Of a stretch of DNA of 64,000 nucleotides, positions 49,033-58,938 are shown one piece after another. The translations under genes and the position numbers were made by a program. Source of the stretch: AC-32 sp963754265 (lineage in GTDB: Bacteria > Actinomycetota > Thermoleophilia > Gaiellales > Gaiellaceae); NCBI GenBank assembly GCA_963754265.1, contig CAVWFB010000003.1:1-64000 (forward strand), read 5' to 3'. A model generated the notes under the pieces. It was not told where the DNA came from and did no database searches. It saw nothing but the letters and a program-made list of their open reading frames with translations. Position 1 is the first letter of the stretch. The number at the start of each line of letters is the position of its first letter.

Positions 49033-50973
49033 GTGGGCCCGATCTGGACACCGACGGACGAGGTGCGCGAGCGCTCGAACGCGCTCCGCCTCGCGCGCAA
49101 GCTCGGGTTCGACGACTACGCGAAGCTCGTGCGCTTCTCGCAGGAGGAACCGGAGCGGTTCTGGCCGGCGGCAATCGAGGACATGGGCCTCGAGTTCTCG
49201 CAGCCGTGGGACGCCGTGGTGGACACGTCGAACGGCCCCGAGTGGGCAACGTGGTTCGTCGGCGGCAAGCTCAACCTCGCCGAGAACTGCGTACACCGCT
49301 GGGCTCGCGGGGACCGGGCCGACGCCGAAGCAGCCGTAGGGCAGAGCGAGGACGGCGAGCGGCAGGCACTCACCTACCGCGAGCTCTCCGACGCGGTCAC
49401 GCGCCTCGCCGAGGCGCTCGCCGCTCTCGGCGTCGGCCCCGGCGATCGCGTCGCCATCTTCCTGCCGATGTCGCCCCAGGTGGCCGTCGCCTCGCACGCG
49501 TGCGCGCACCTCGGGGCGATTCAGGTTCCGGTCTTCTCCGGCTTCGCCGCACCCGCGATCGCGGCGAGGCTTCGGCACGCCGAGGCGAAGGTGGTCGTCA
49601 CTGCGGACGGCTCGTTACGCCGGGGCCGCGAGGTGCCGATGAAGGCACTCGTCGACGAGGCGCTGACCGAGTCGCCGTCGGTCGAGCACGTCGTCGTCTG
49701 GCGCCGGCTCGGGCACGACGACGTGCCCATGCTCACCGGCCGCGATCTCTTCTGGGAAGACGCCGTGGCGGACTCGCCCGGCGAGCTCGCGCCGCTCGAG
49801 GTCGATTCGGAGCACCCCTACCTGCTCACCTACACCTCGGGCACGACCGGCCCGCCGAAGGGCGTCCTTCACGTCCAGGGCGGCTTCCTGGTCTCGATCA
49901 CCCGCGAGGTCGCCTATCAGGCGGACGCGCGGCCAGACGACGTGATCCACTTCGTCACCGACATGGGCTGGATCATGGGCCCGTGGGAGGTGGTCGGGGG
50001 GATGGCGCTCGGCTGCACGATCGTCTTCGCGGAGGGCGCGCCCGACTGGCCCGAGCCCGACCGGCTCTGGGGCCTGGTCGAGAGCGAGCGAGTGTCGATC
50101 CTCGGCCTTTCGCCGACGCTCACGCGCGCGCTGATTCCCCACGGGGAAGAGCTCGTCGAGCGGCACGACCTCTCGTCGCTTCGCGTGCTCGTCACCACCG
50201 GGGAGCCGTGGAACCCGGAGCCCTACCGCTGGCTGTTCGAGAACGTAGGCGGCGGCCGCTGCCCGATCATCAACTGCTCGGGCGGCACCGAGGTCGGTGC
50301 CTGCTTCCTCTCGCCGACGGTCGCGGCGCCGATCAAGTCCTGCTCCCTCGGCGGGCCGGCGCTCGGAATGGCGATGGACGTGGTGGATGCCGAGGGCCAC
50401 TCGGTTCGCGGCGAGGTCGGCGAGCTCGTCTGCCGCAAGCCGTTTCCCGGGATGACGCGTGGCTTCTGGGGCGACCGTGAGCGGTATCTGGACACCTACT
50501 GGCGCCGCCTGCCCGGGATCTGGGTGCACGGCGACTGGGCCTCCGTGGACGAGGACGGCTACTGGTTCCTGCACGGCCGCTCCGACGACACCTTGAACAT
50601 CGCAGGCAAGCGCGTAGGCCCGGCCGAGCTGGAATCCGCGGTCGTCGCCCACCCCGCGGTCGCCGAGGCGGCGGCGGTCGGCGTGCCGCACGCGGTCAAG
50701 GGCGAGGTCGCGTGGGTCTTCTGCGCCCTCGTGCCCGGAGTGGAGCCGAGCGAGGAACTGGCCGCGGAGCTCCGGGCCGCCGCGGCGGGCGAGCTCGGCA
50801 AGGCGTTCGCGCCCGAGCGGGTGCTCTTCGTCTCGGCGCTGCCGAAGACCCGCAGTGCCAAGATCGTCAGGCGGGCCGTGCGCGCCAAGGCGCTCGGCTC
50901 CGATCCCGGCGACCTCTCGTCGCTGGAGAACCCCGAGACCCTGGAGGAGATCGAACGTGTCGCAACCGGTTGA
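49033..50973 (+). CDS. AMP-forming acyl-CoA synthetase (acetyl-/acetoacetyl-CoA synthetase-like)
   Basis: About 646 residues from GTG 49033; a TTG at 49024 is an alternative. Motifs are TYTSGTTGPPKGVLHVQGGFLVS (P-loop), INCSGGTEVGACFLS (A5), WVHGDWASVDEDGYWFLHGRSDDTLNIAGKRVGPAELESAVVAHPAV (A7/A8) and LPKTRSAKIVRRAVRA with the catalytic Lys. The ACS-type N-terminal region (IWTPTDEVRERSNALRLARKLGFDDYAKLVRFSQEEPERFW) is present. It activates a short acid as acyl-AMP and then acyl-CoA. An SDR gene starts inside its last codons, so the pair probably acts in one pathway. Confidence 0.9.
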   Translation: MGPIWTPTDEVRERSNALRLARKLGFDDYAKLVRFSQEEPERFWPAAIEDMGLEFSQPWDAVVDTSNGPEWATWFVGGKLNLAENCVHRWARGDRADAEAAVGQSEDGERQALTYRELSDAVTRLAEALAALGVGPGDRVAIFLPMSPQVAVASHACAHLGAIQVPVFSGFAAPAIAARLRHAEAKVVVTADGSLRRGREVPMKALVDEALTESPSVEHVVVWRRLGHDDVPMLTGRDLFWEDAVADSPGELAPLEVDSEHPYLLTYTSGTTGPPKGVLHVQGGFLVSITREVAYQADARPDDVIHFVTDMGWIMGPWEVVGGMALGCTIVFAEGAPDWPEPDRLWGLVESERVSILGLSPTLTRALIPHGEELVERHDLSSLRVLVTTGEPWNPEPYRWLFENVGGGRCPIINCSGGTEVGACFLSPTVAAPIKSCSLGGPALGMAMDVVDAEGHSVRGEVGELVCRKPFPGMTRGFWGDRERYLDTYWRRLPGIWVHGDWASVDEDGYWFLHGRSDDTLNIAGKRVGPAELESAVVAHPAVAEAAAVGVPHAVKGEVAWVFCALVPGVEPSEELAAELRAAAAGELGKAFAPERVLFVSALPKTRSAKIVRRAVRAKALGSDPGDLSSLENPETLEEIERVATG

Positions 50974-51730
50974 CAGACTCGACGGACAGGTAACCCTCAT
51001 CACCGGCGGCGGCCGCGGGATCGGCGCCGGAATCGCCCGAGAGCTCGCCGCAGCCGGCGCACGTGTCGCGGTGGCGGCACGAACTCGCGCCCAGGTTGAC
51101 CAGGTCGCGGACGAGACCGGCGGGCTCGCCTTCGAGTTGGACGTCACCGACCGGGAGGCCGTCGAGCGAACGGTGGCCGAGGTCGAGCGCGAGCTCGGGC
51201 CGATCGACCTCCTGGTCGCGAACGCCGGCATCGGCAACCAGGGCGGCGCGACGTGGGAGGCCGATCCGGCTACGTGGTGGCGCGTCCTCGAGGTGAACGT
51301 CCTCGGCGTGCACCTCTGCAGTAGAGCCGTCATCCCAGGGATGCTCGGACGCGGCGAAGGCCGAATCGTCATCACCGGCAGCGGGGCGGCATACCTTCCA
51401 GGCTCCACCGGCACCGCGTACTCCGCGAGCAAGGCGGCCGTCTGCCGGTACGGCGAGACGCTGGCGAACGAGCTCGAGGGCCGGATTCCCGTCTTCCACT
51501 TCAGCCCGGGCCTCGTCAAGACCGAGATGACTGGCGGCAGCATCTCGGACGATGCGCCCTGGACGCCGCCGGAGCTGGCGCCGCGCCTCGTCCGGGTGCT
51601 GGCCTCCGGGCGAGCCGATGCGCTGGCCGGCCGGTACCTGCACGCCGAGCACGACGACATCGAAGAGCTGATCTCCCGCTCCGACGAGATCGTGCGGGAC
51701 GACCTGAACGCGATCCGCCTGCGCCGCTGA
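50957..51730 (+). CDS. Short-chain dehydrogenase/reductase (SDR)
   Basis: 257 residues from GTG 50957, overlapping the synthetase end, with GGAGGAGA before it. The cofactor motif is VTLITGGGRGIGAGIARELAAAGARVAVAAR, then LVANAGIG. The active site is IVITGSGAAYLPGSTGTAYSASKAAVCRYGE (Ser, YxxxK), followed by HFSPGLVKTEM. A Gly-Arg after the glycine motif favours NADPH, but that is weak evidence. The substrate is unknown; the upstream acyl-CoA synthetase suggests a hydroxyacyl or ketone step. Confidence 0.9.
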   Translation: MSQPVDRLDGQVTLITGGGRGIGAGIARELAAAGARVAVAARTRAQVDQVADETGGLAFELDVTDREAVERTVAEVERELGPIDLLVANAGIGNQGGATWEADPATWWRVLEVNVLGVHLCSRAVIPGMLGRGEGRIVITGSGAAYLPGSTGTAYSASKAAVCRYGETLANELEGRIPVFHFSPGLVKTEMTGGSISDDAPWTPPELAPRLVRVLASGRADALAGRYLHAEHDDIEELISRSDEIVRDDLNAIRLRR

Positions 51731-51734
51731 ACCT

Positions 51735-51759
51735 GGTTTTCGACTGATAGTCTAAAACC
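51735..51759 (+). promoter_or_regulatory. 25-base palindromic operator candidate upstream of nadE
   Basis: GGTTTTCGACT (51735-51745) and AGTCTAAAACC (51749-51759) are complementary at 10 of 11 positions around GAT. The element covers a probable -10 (TAGTCT, 51748-51753) and ends five bases before the nadE ATG, so the transcript would be nearly leaderless. A site for an NAD-pathway repressor such as NrtR is plausible but not shown. Confidence 0.55.
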
Positions 51760-51764
51760 TGCTA

Positions 51765-53483
51765 ATGAGACTCGCGCTCGCCCAGATCAACACCACCGTC
51801 GGCGATCTCGACGGCAACCGGGATCTGATCCTGGACCGGCTCGAGGAGGCGAAGGCGGCGGGCGCGGACCTCGTGCTCTTCCCCGAGCTGGCCGTCACCG
51901 GCTACCCGCCCGAGGACCTCTTGCTCCGCCCGGGCTTCTTACGAGCCGCAGAGGAGTCGCTCGCCGCGATCGCCCGAGCGACGCACGGGATCGTCGCGCT
52001 CGTCGGGGTTCCCCACTTCGACCGCGATCTCTTCAACGCCTGCGCGATCTGCGCCGCCGGGGAGGTGAAGGCGCTCTACCGCAAGCGCTTCCTGCCGAAT
52101 TACGGCGTCTTCGACGAGGACCGCTACTTCGCGCCGGCACGCGACCTGCTGCTGCTCGAGCACGGTGGCACGCTGATCGGCCCCACGATCTGCGAGGACA
52201 TGTGGCAGCCCGGTCCGCCTGCCACCGATCTCGCGCTCGCGGGCGCCCAGCTGTTGACGAACATCTCGGCGTCGCCCTTCCACGTCGGGCGCGACCGGGA
52301 GCGGGAGGAGATGTTCGCCACGCGCGCGCGGGACAACTCGTGCTTCGTCGCCTTCTGCAACAGCGTCGGGGGGCAGGACGAGCTGATCTTCGACGGGCAC
52401 TCGCTCGTGCTCGACGAGGAGGGTCACGTGCTCGCGCGTGGCCCGGGCTTCGAGGAGGCATTGCTCGTCGTGGACATCGACCCTGCCGACGCCGTCGGGC
52501 GGCGCCTGCGGGACGTGCGCCGACGCGGCCTCGTGCGCGAACGAGGCGGCGCGGTACCCGAAGCGCCGGTCGTCCACGTGGGCGTGCCCGGCACCGCTGC
52601 CGACCCGGTCGAGCCGCAGCTGGCGGCACCGCTCGACGAGCTCGAGCAGATGCGCCTCGCGCTCGAGCTCGGGCTGCGTGACTACGTCGAGAAGAACGGG
52701 TTCAGCGAGGTCGTCGTCGGCGTCTCGGGCGGGATCGACTCTGCGCTCACGGCCGCGCTTGCGGTCGAGGCGCTCGGAGCCGAGCGCGTGCACTGCGTCT
52801 CGATGCCCTCGCGCTTCTCATCGGAGGAAACCCGACGGGACGCGCGCCTGCTCGCCGAGAGCCTCGGCACCGAGTTCCGCGAGCTGCCGATCGGCGAGAT
52901 CGTGAACGCCTTCGAGCGGGTGCTGGCCGAGAGCTTCGCCGGCCTGGCGACGGATCTCGCCGAGGAGAACCTGCAGGCTCGGGTACGCGGCGTCCTGCTG
53001 ATGGCGCTGTCGAACAAGTTCGGCTGGCTCGTGGTCGCGACCGGCAACAAGTCGGAGCTCTCCGTGGGGTACGCGACGCTCTACGGCGACATGGCCGGCG
53101 GCTTCGCGCTGCTGAAGGACGTCTTCAAGACCGACGTCTTCCGGCTCGCCCGGCACCTGAACGAGCGGGTCGGCCGCGAGCTCATTCCCGCGTCGATCAT
53201 CGAGCGAGCGCCGACCGCGGAGCTCCGCGACAACCAGCTGGACGAGGACTCGCTCCCACCGTACCCCGCCCTCGACCGCGTGCTCGAGGCCTACGTCGAG
53301 CAGGACCGCTCCCGCGAGGAGCTCTCCGCCGACGGCTTCGACCGCGACGTCGTCGAGCGCGCACTCGCGCTGATCGACCGGGCCGAGTACAAGCGACGCC
53401 AGGCTCCGCCCGGGGTCCGCCTGACCCCGAAGGCCTTCGGCCGCGACCGGCGCACGCCGATCACCAACCGCTGGCGCGGTTAG
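51765..53483 (+). CDS. nadE: NAD+ synthase, glutamine-hydrolysing
   Basis: 572 residues. The N-terminal nitrilase-like glutaminase domain has catalytic Glu in DLVLFPELAVTGYPPEDLL, Lys in YRKRFLPNYGVFDE and Cys in GPTICEDMWQPG. The synthetase domain has the PP-loop VVVGVSGGIDSALTAALAVEALG, then NKFGWLVVATGNKSELSVGYATLYGDMAGGF and LKDVFKTDVFRLARHLN. It converts deamido-NAD+ to NAD+ with ATP and glutamine. It is transcribed alone from a promoter with a palindrome. Confidence 0.96.
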   Translation: MRLALAQINTTVGDLDGNRDLILDRLEEAKAAGADLVLFPELAVTGYPPEDLLLRPGFLRAAEESLAAIARATHGIVALVGVPHFDRDLFNACAICAAGEVKALYRKRFLPNYGVFDEDRYFAPARDLLLLEHGGTLIGPTICEDMWQPGPPATDLALAGAQLLTNISASPFHVGRDREREEMFATRARDNSCFVAFCNSVGGQDELIFDGHSLVLDEEGHVLARGPGFEEALLVVDIDPADAVGRRLRDVRRRGLVRERGGAVPEAPVVHVGVPGTAADPVEPQLAAPLDELEQMRLALELGLRDYVEKNGFSEVVVGVSGGIDSALTAALAVEALGAERVHCVSMPSRFSSEETRRDARLLAESLGTEFRELPIGEIVNAFERVLAESFAGLATDLAEENLQARVRGVLLMALSNKFGWLVVATGNKSELSVGYATLYGDMAGGFALLKDVFKTDVFRLARHLNERVGRELIPASIIERAPTAELRDNQLDEDSLPPYPALDRVLEAYVEQDRSREELSADGFDRDVVERALALIDRAEYKRRQAPPGVRLTPKAFGRDRRTPITNRWRG

Positions 53484-53499
53484 CGATCGGCGTAGAAAG

Positions 53500-54042
53500 C
53501 TAGACGAGCTTCCGCAGCTCGCAGAACCAGCGCAGGCGCTCGTCCCAGGGCACGGCGGCATTCGCCGGGGAGGTCGAGGGCAGGACGAAAAGCCGGGTCT
53601 GACCTAGGCGCCGTTCCTGCAGCCCGTGCTCCGGCCGCTCGCCGAACGCGCCGCGGTAGGCCTCCTTGCCCACGAAGGCAATCACGCCCGGAGCGAACTC
53701 GAGCGCGAGCCGCTCGAGCCGGGCGGCCGCGCCCGCGAAGTCGCCCCGCCGAAGGTCGCCGGAACCGCGCGTCGTCCGAGGCGCAGCGTTGGTCAGGCCG
53801 ATCCCGTAGTCGAGCGACTCGAACTGCTCGTCCGGGCGCAGGAGACGGGGCGTGAAGCCGGCGGCATGGAGCAGCCGCCAGAAGTCGTTCCGCGGATTGG
53901 CGAAGTGTGCGGCGGCAGCCGCCGAGACGAAGCCGGGATTGATCCCGCAGAAGACGACGTCCAGACCGGGGCCGAGGACGTCCGGGACCGCGCTAGGTGC
54001 AGCTCCCCCTGCGCCGCGCGCGCGGTGTGCAGGGCCGCTCAT
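53500..54042 (-). CDS. mug: G/U (T) mismatch-specific DNA glycosylase (Mug-like)
   Basis: 180 residues from ATG 54042; a TTG two codons upstream is possible. The Mug motifs are LDVVFCGINPGFVSAAAAAHFANPRNDFWRLLHAAGFTP (Asn of GINPG as catalytic residue), YGIGLTNAAPR, APGVIAFVGKEAYRGAFG and LFVLPSTSPANAAVP. It removes uracil or thymine opposite guanine. It is convergent with nadE 17 bases away. Confidence 0.92.
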   Translation of the reverse strand: MSGPAHRARGAGGAAPSAVPDVLGPGLDVVFCGINPGFVSAAAAAHFANPRNDFWRLLHAAGFTPRLLRPDEQFESLDYGIGLTNAAPRTTRGSGDLRRGDFAGAAARLERLALEFAPGVIAFVGKEAYRGAFGERPEHGLQERRLGQTRLFVLPSTSPANAAVPWDERLRWFCELRKLV

Positions 54043-54126
54043 GGCCAAGCGGCTTGGGGCGCCTGCGCCGCGACCAGGAGCGCCAGGTTCCGCCTCGCCC
54101 GGAGCGGGTCCAGCTCGGGCAGGCCC

Positions 54127-54315
54127 TCACGCGGCGAGCTCCGCCTCACGCGCGTCCAGCCGAACTTCGAAGAGCCGGCGCAGCTCCTCGCCGGTGATGC
54201 GCGCGAGCCCTTGCGGGCGCCGCGGCTCGAACTGCACCAGCCGCACCGTCGCCTCGAAGGAGCCGTAGCACCGGAGGTAGCACTCCTCCTCGCTCAACGG
54301 TCGCAGGCGTCGCAC
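54127..54315 (-). CDS. Small hypothetical protein
   Basis: 62 residues from GTG 54315, between the FtsX-type permease and mug on the same strand. The sequence reads RRLRPLSEEECYLRCYG, EATVRLVQFEPRR and LARITGEELRRLFEVRLDAREAEL; it looks like a compact alpha-beta protein. I do not recognise the family. The neighbouring 78 bases (54049-54126) hold no gene I can support. Confidence 0.6.
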   Translation of the reverse strand: MRRLRPLSEEECYLRCYGSFEATVRLVQFEPRRPQGLARITGEELRRLFEVRLDAREAELAA

Positions 54316-54350
54316 GAGCGGAGCCTATGCAGGGCCCCGGACGGATCGAT

Positions 54351-56915
54351 CTACTCGTACTGAAGCGCCTTGAGCACGTTCAGGCGGGAGGCCCGCCGGG
54401 CGGGTATGACCGCGGCCAGGATGCCGACGAGGATCGCGGCCAGGACGAAGTAGACGAGCTGCATCCACGGAATCGCGAAGACGATGCCCTGATCCGACAG
54501 AGCATGCGTCACGAGCGCGGCGAGGAAGACGCCGACCACTATGCCGAGCGCCGCGCCCATCAGCGCCGTGACGATGCTCTCGTAGCGGATCATCATCCTC
54601 ACCTGCCGCCTGGTCATGCCGACCGCGCGCAGCATTCCGAGCTCGCGCGTCCGCTCGTACACGGTCAGCACGAGCGTGTTGATGATCCCGACGAGGCTCA
54701 CGATCACGGAGAGCGCGAGCAGTGCGTAGAGGAGGTTGAGGATCTTCTTGATCGGCTTGATGAAGTTCGTCTTGAACTCGTCGCGGGTCTGCACCTTCGC
54801 GTCGGCGAACCCCGAGACGTCGTCCTCGAGCGTCTGCGTGTTGGCGGCGCTGACGCCGTCGGGGGTGTTGACCAGGACCATCTCGTCCCTCGGCCGCGGG
54901 ATGTACCGGTCGAAGAGCGTGGTCGAGATCGTCGCGTCGCCGAAGGGCGAGCCGCCGTTCGGCTGGTCGTAGATCCCGATCAGACGTACGTTCACCCGCT
55001 TGCCGCTCGGGAACTCGAGGCTCACCGGCGAGCCGATGTGCAGGTGCTGGCTCTTCGCGTAGTCGCTGTCGGTGAAGAAGCCGTCCGTGCCGAGCCGGCC
55101 GGGAACCGAGTTGCCGCCCTCCTTCCAGTCGATGCGGATCCCGGTCGCGACGTTCGGCTCGACGGCCGTGAGGTCGTGGTCGCTGCCGAGGAAATGGGCT
55201 GAACCGGCGCGAATCGGCGTCACGTCGCTGACACCGGGCTTCCCGACGAGCGACTTTCCGGCAGCGACGTCGATCGGGCTGAACGTGTTGGTCGCCGTGA
55301 TGGCGTAGTCGGCGACGAACAGCTGGTCGACGGCGTCCTCGAACGACTTGAACACGCCCTGTCCGAAGATCGCCACGAAGGTAACCAGCGCGAGCCCGAT
55401 CATCAGCGCGGACGCCGTCGAAGCGGTCCGCGCAGGGTTCCGCGTGGCGTTGTCGCGCGCCAGGATCCCCGGCGCGCCGCCGATCGCGCGGGCCGGAGCC
55501 CCGAGCACGGCCGCGAGTGGGCGGACGACCCGCGCCGCGTTCATCGAGACGCCGAAGAAGAGCAGGAGCACGCCCACGCCGATCATCAAGCAGCCGAGGC
55601 CCGGTGGCAATTCCGCTGCCCAGCGACCCGAGAGCCACGAGCGCGATCGCGGCGGCCAGGATGCCGAGCGCGGTCACCGGCCCGTACTTGGCGAACCGCG
55701 AGACCGGGAGCACCGAGCCTTCGCGCACGGCGGCGATCGGCGGCACGCGCGTCGCCCGGCGAGCCGGGCGGATGCTGGCGACGAGCGTCACGATCGTGCC
55801 CACGAGGACGGAGACGATCACGGTGCGCGTGGCGAAGATCGTCTGGCCCTGCGGAAGGTCGATCCCGAAGGTGACGAACAGCTTGTTCAGGAGCTTCGCC
55901 AGGCCGAGCCCGAGGAAGAGCCCGGCGAGCGAGCCGAGGATGCCGATCACGAGGGCCTCGACCACCACCGACCACAGCACCTGGCGGCGCGACGCTCCCA
56001 GCGTTCGGAGCGTGGCGAACTCGCGCATCCGCTGGGCGATGGTGATCGAGAGCGTGTTCGCAATCACGAACGCGCCCACGAACAGGGCGATCCCTGCGAA
56101 TGCGAGCAGGATGTACTTGAAGAACGAGACGAAGGACAGGTCCTTCTTGTCCTCCTTGACCTGAGCGTTCGTGTCGCGGACGGTCGCCGTCGGAGGCAGC
56201 AGCGGCTTGATCTCCGAGGCGAGCTTCGCATTGCTGACGCCCGTCTTCGACTGGATGCGGATCACGTCGAGCTGACCAGGCTTGTCGAACACGCGCTGCG
56301 CCGTCGGGAGATCGAAGATGGCGAAGGTGGCGCCTCCGATCGAGCCGACGCCCGAGAACTCCGCGATGCCCGAGAGCTTGAACGATCGCTGCGGGCCGAC
56401 CGCTTGCAGCCTGATCGTGTCCCCCAGTTGAAAGTTCTCGTGCTTGGCCGTCGCCTTGTCGATCGCAACCTGGTCGGACCCGCTCGGCCAGGAGCCGGCG
56501 GTCAGCTTCGTCGGGTTGAACTGCTGCTCGCGCGGATCGACGGAGAAGCCGAGCGACGGGGCGCCGCCGGTGTTGATCACCTTCCCGTCCTTGCCGATCA
56601 GCTTGACGCTGTCGCTCGTCACCGAGCCGGCGGCCGCGGCCACGTCAGGGAGGGCCTTCACCTTCGTCAGCACCGAGGCCGGGAAGGTCGGCGTCTCGAC
56701 GCCGTTTCCGTTCGTGTTCTTGAACGCGGCCTGCCCGGAGACGACCAGGTCGGCGTTCTTGTACGAGTTGACGACGATCGTGTTGAACCCGTTGTTGATC
56801 GTGTCGGTGAGGATGTAGGTGCCGCTGATCATCGCGACGCCGAGCACGATCGCGATCGCGGTCAGCGAGGCGCGGACCTTCCGGCCGGCGAGGCCCTTCA
56901 ACGCGACGACGAGCA

Positions 56916-56916
<1 letters not shown>
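54351..56916 (-). pseudogene. FtsX/MacB-type ABC transporter permease with one +1 frameshift
   Basis: From ATG 56916 the frame reads an N-terminal helix (LTAIAIVLGVAMISGTYILTDTI), a periplasmic domain and an FtsX unit (KYILLAFAGIALFVGAFVIANTLSITIAQRMREFATLRTLGASRRQVL). It continues to about 55595 and is then lost. The next frame continues LMIGVGVLLLFFGVSMNAARVVRPL, a second periplasmic domain, a second FtsX unit (LYALLALSVIVSLVGIINTLVLTVYERTRELGMLRAVGMTRRQVR) and the typical C-terminal end LKALQYE at 54351. One extra base near 55590 accounts for the break; repaired, the protein is about 854 residues. It forms an exporter or lipoprotein-type transporter with the ATPase that starts upstream with a one-base overlap. 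Confidence 0.85.
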
Positions 56917-57689
<773 letters not shown>

Positions 57690-57777
57690 AGCCCTCCCTC
57701 GTAGTCGACCCCCGGTCCGGCGGGAGTGTCTCACCGATTGAAACTGATAACAACGTTCTATCGGATAGCGTCTCACC

Positions 57778-58938
57778 ATGAGCACGACAACGTTCGACGT
57801 CGCCGCCGCACGCAGCCGTTTCTCGGCGCTCGACAGGGATCTGGCGTTCTTCGACGGCCCCGGCGGCACACAGGTTCCGGACGAGGTGATCGATGCGATC
57901 GCCGACTACCTACGGAATTCGAACGCCAACGTCAGCGGCCCGTACGAGACCAGCCGCCGAACCGAGGTCCTGGTCGACGACTCCCGAAATACGGCCGCGC
58001 AATTCCTCGGCTGCAAGCCCGAGGAGGTCGTCTTCGGCGCCAACATGACGACGCTCAACTTCGCTCTCACGCGGACGCTCGGGCGCGAGCTCGCGGCCGG
58101 CGACGAGATCGTCGTGACCCGGCTCGACCACGACGCGGACGTCGCCCCCTGGCTCGAGCTCGCCCGCGATCTCGACCTCGTCGTCCGCTTCGCCGACATG
58201 TGCGACGACACGACGCTCGACCTCGACGACCTCGCGGCGCAGCTGTCGGACCGCACGCGTGTGGTCGCGTATCCCTGGGCCTCGAATGCCGTCGGAACGC
58301 TGGTGGACGTGGCACGGGTGGCCGAGCTCGCCCACGAGGCGGGCGCGCTGGCCTGGGTCGACGCCGTGCACTACGCCCCGCACGGCCCGATCGACGTGAT
58401 GGCCGCGGATCTCGACGTCCTGATCTGCTCGCCGTACAAGTTCTTCGGGCCGCATCTCGGGATGGCCTTCGCCAGGGCCGAGCTGCTCGAGCGCTGGCGG
58501 CCCTACAAGGTGCGTCCTGCCCCGGAGGTGCCGCTCGGGCATCGGTTCGAGACAGGCACGTTGCCGCACGAGCTGCTCGCGGGTTTCGTTGCGGCCTGTA
58601 AGTACGTGGACTCGGTCGGAATGGACGCGATCGTGGCCTACGAGCGCGAGCTCGGCACGCGCTTTCTCGAAGGCCTGCCGGGCGCGTGTCGGATCCACGG
58701 CCTCCCGACCATGGACGGGCGCGTCCCCACGTTCTGCTTCACGGTCGAGGGACGCACGCCGGCCGAGGTGGCGACCCGCCTCGGTGAGCACGGCTACGCC
58801 GTCTGGCACGGGAACTACTACGCGGTCGAGGCCATGGAGCGCCTCGGCCTTCCCGACGGCGGGGTTCGGGCCGGAATCGTCCACTACAACACCGCCGAGG
58901 AGGTCGACGGGCTGCTGGAAGAGCTGCGGGCGCTGTGA
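57778..58938 (+). CDS. Class V aminotransferase / cysteine desulfurase-like PLP enzyme
   Basis: 386 residues. It begins FDVAAARSRFSALDRDLAFFDGPGGTQVPDEVIDAI. The cofactor sites are VFGANMTTLNFALTRTLGR, RLDHDADVAPW and WVDAVHYAPHGPIDVMAADLDVLICSPYKFFGPHLG, where Lys of SPYKF binds PLP. The C-terminal small domain ends GVRAGIVHYNTAEEVDGLLEEL. Relatives include SufS/CsdA cysteine desulfurases, but the flexible Cys loop of true desulfurases is not obvious (no RxGHHCAQP-like motif), so another activity is possible. A TTGAAA box lies about 40 bases upstream. The GTG of the next gene overlaps its stop. Confidence 0.82.
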   Translation: MSTTTFDVAAARSRFSALDRDLAFFDGPGGTQVPDEVIDAIADYLRNSNANVSGPYETSRRTEVLVDDSRNTAAQFLGCKPEEVVFGANMTTLNFALTRTLGRELAAGDEIVVTRLDHDADVAPWLELARDLDLVVRFADMCDDTTLDLDDLAAQLSDRTRVVAYPWASNAVGTLVDVARVAELAHEAGALAWVDAVHYAPHGPIDVMAADLDVLICSPYKFFGPHLGMAFARAELLERWRPYKVRPAPEVPLGHRFETGTLPHELLAGFVAACKYVDSVGMDAIVAYERELGTRFLEGLPGACRIHGLPTMDGRVPTFCFTVEGRTPAEVATRLGEHGYAVWHGNYYAVEAMERLGLPDGGVRAGIVHYNTAEEVDGLLEELRAL

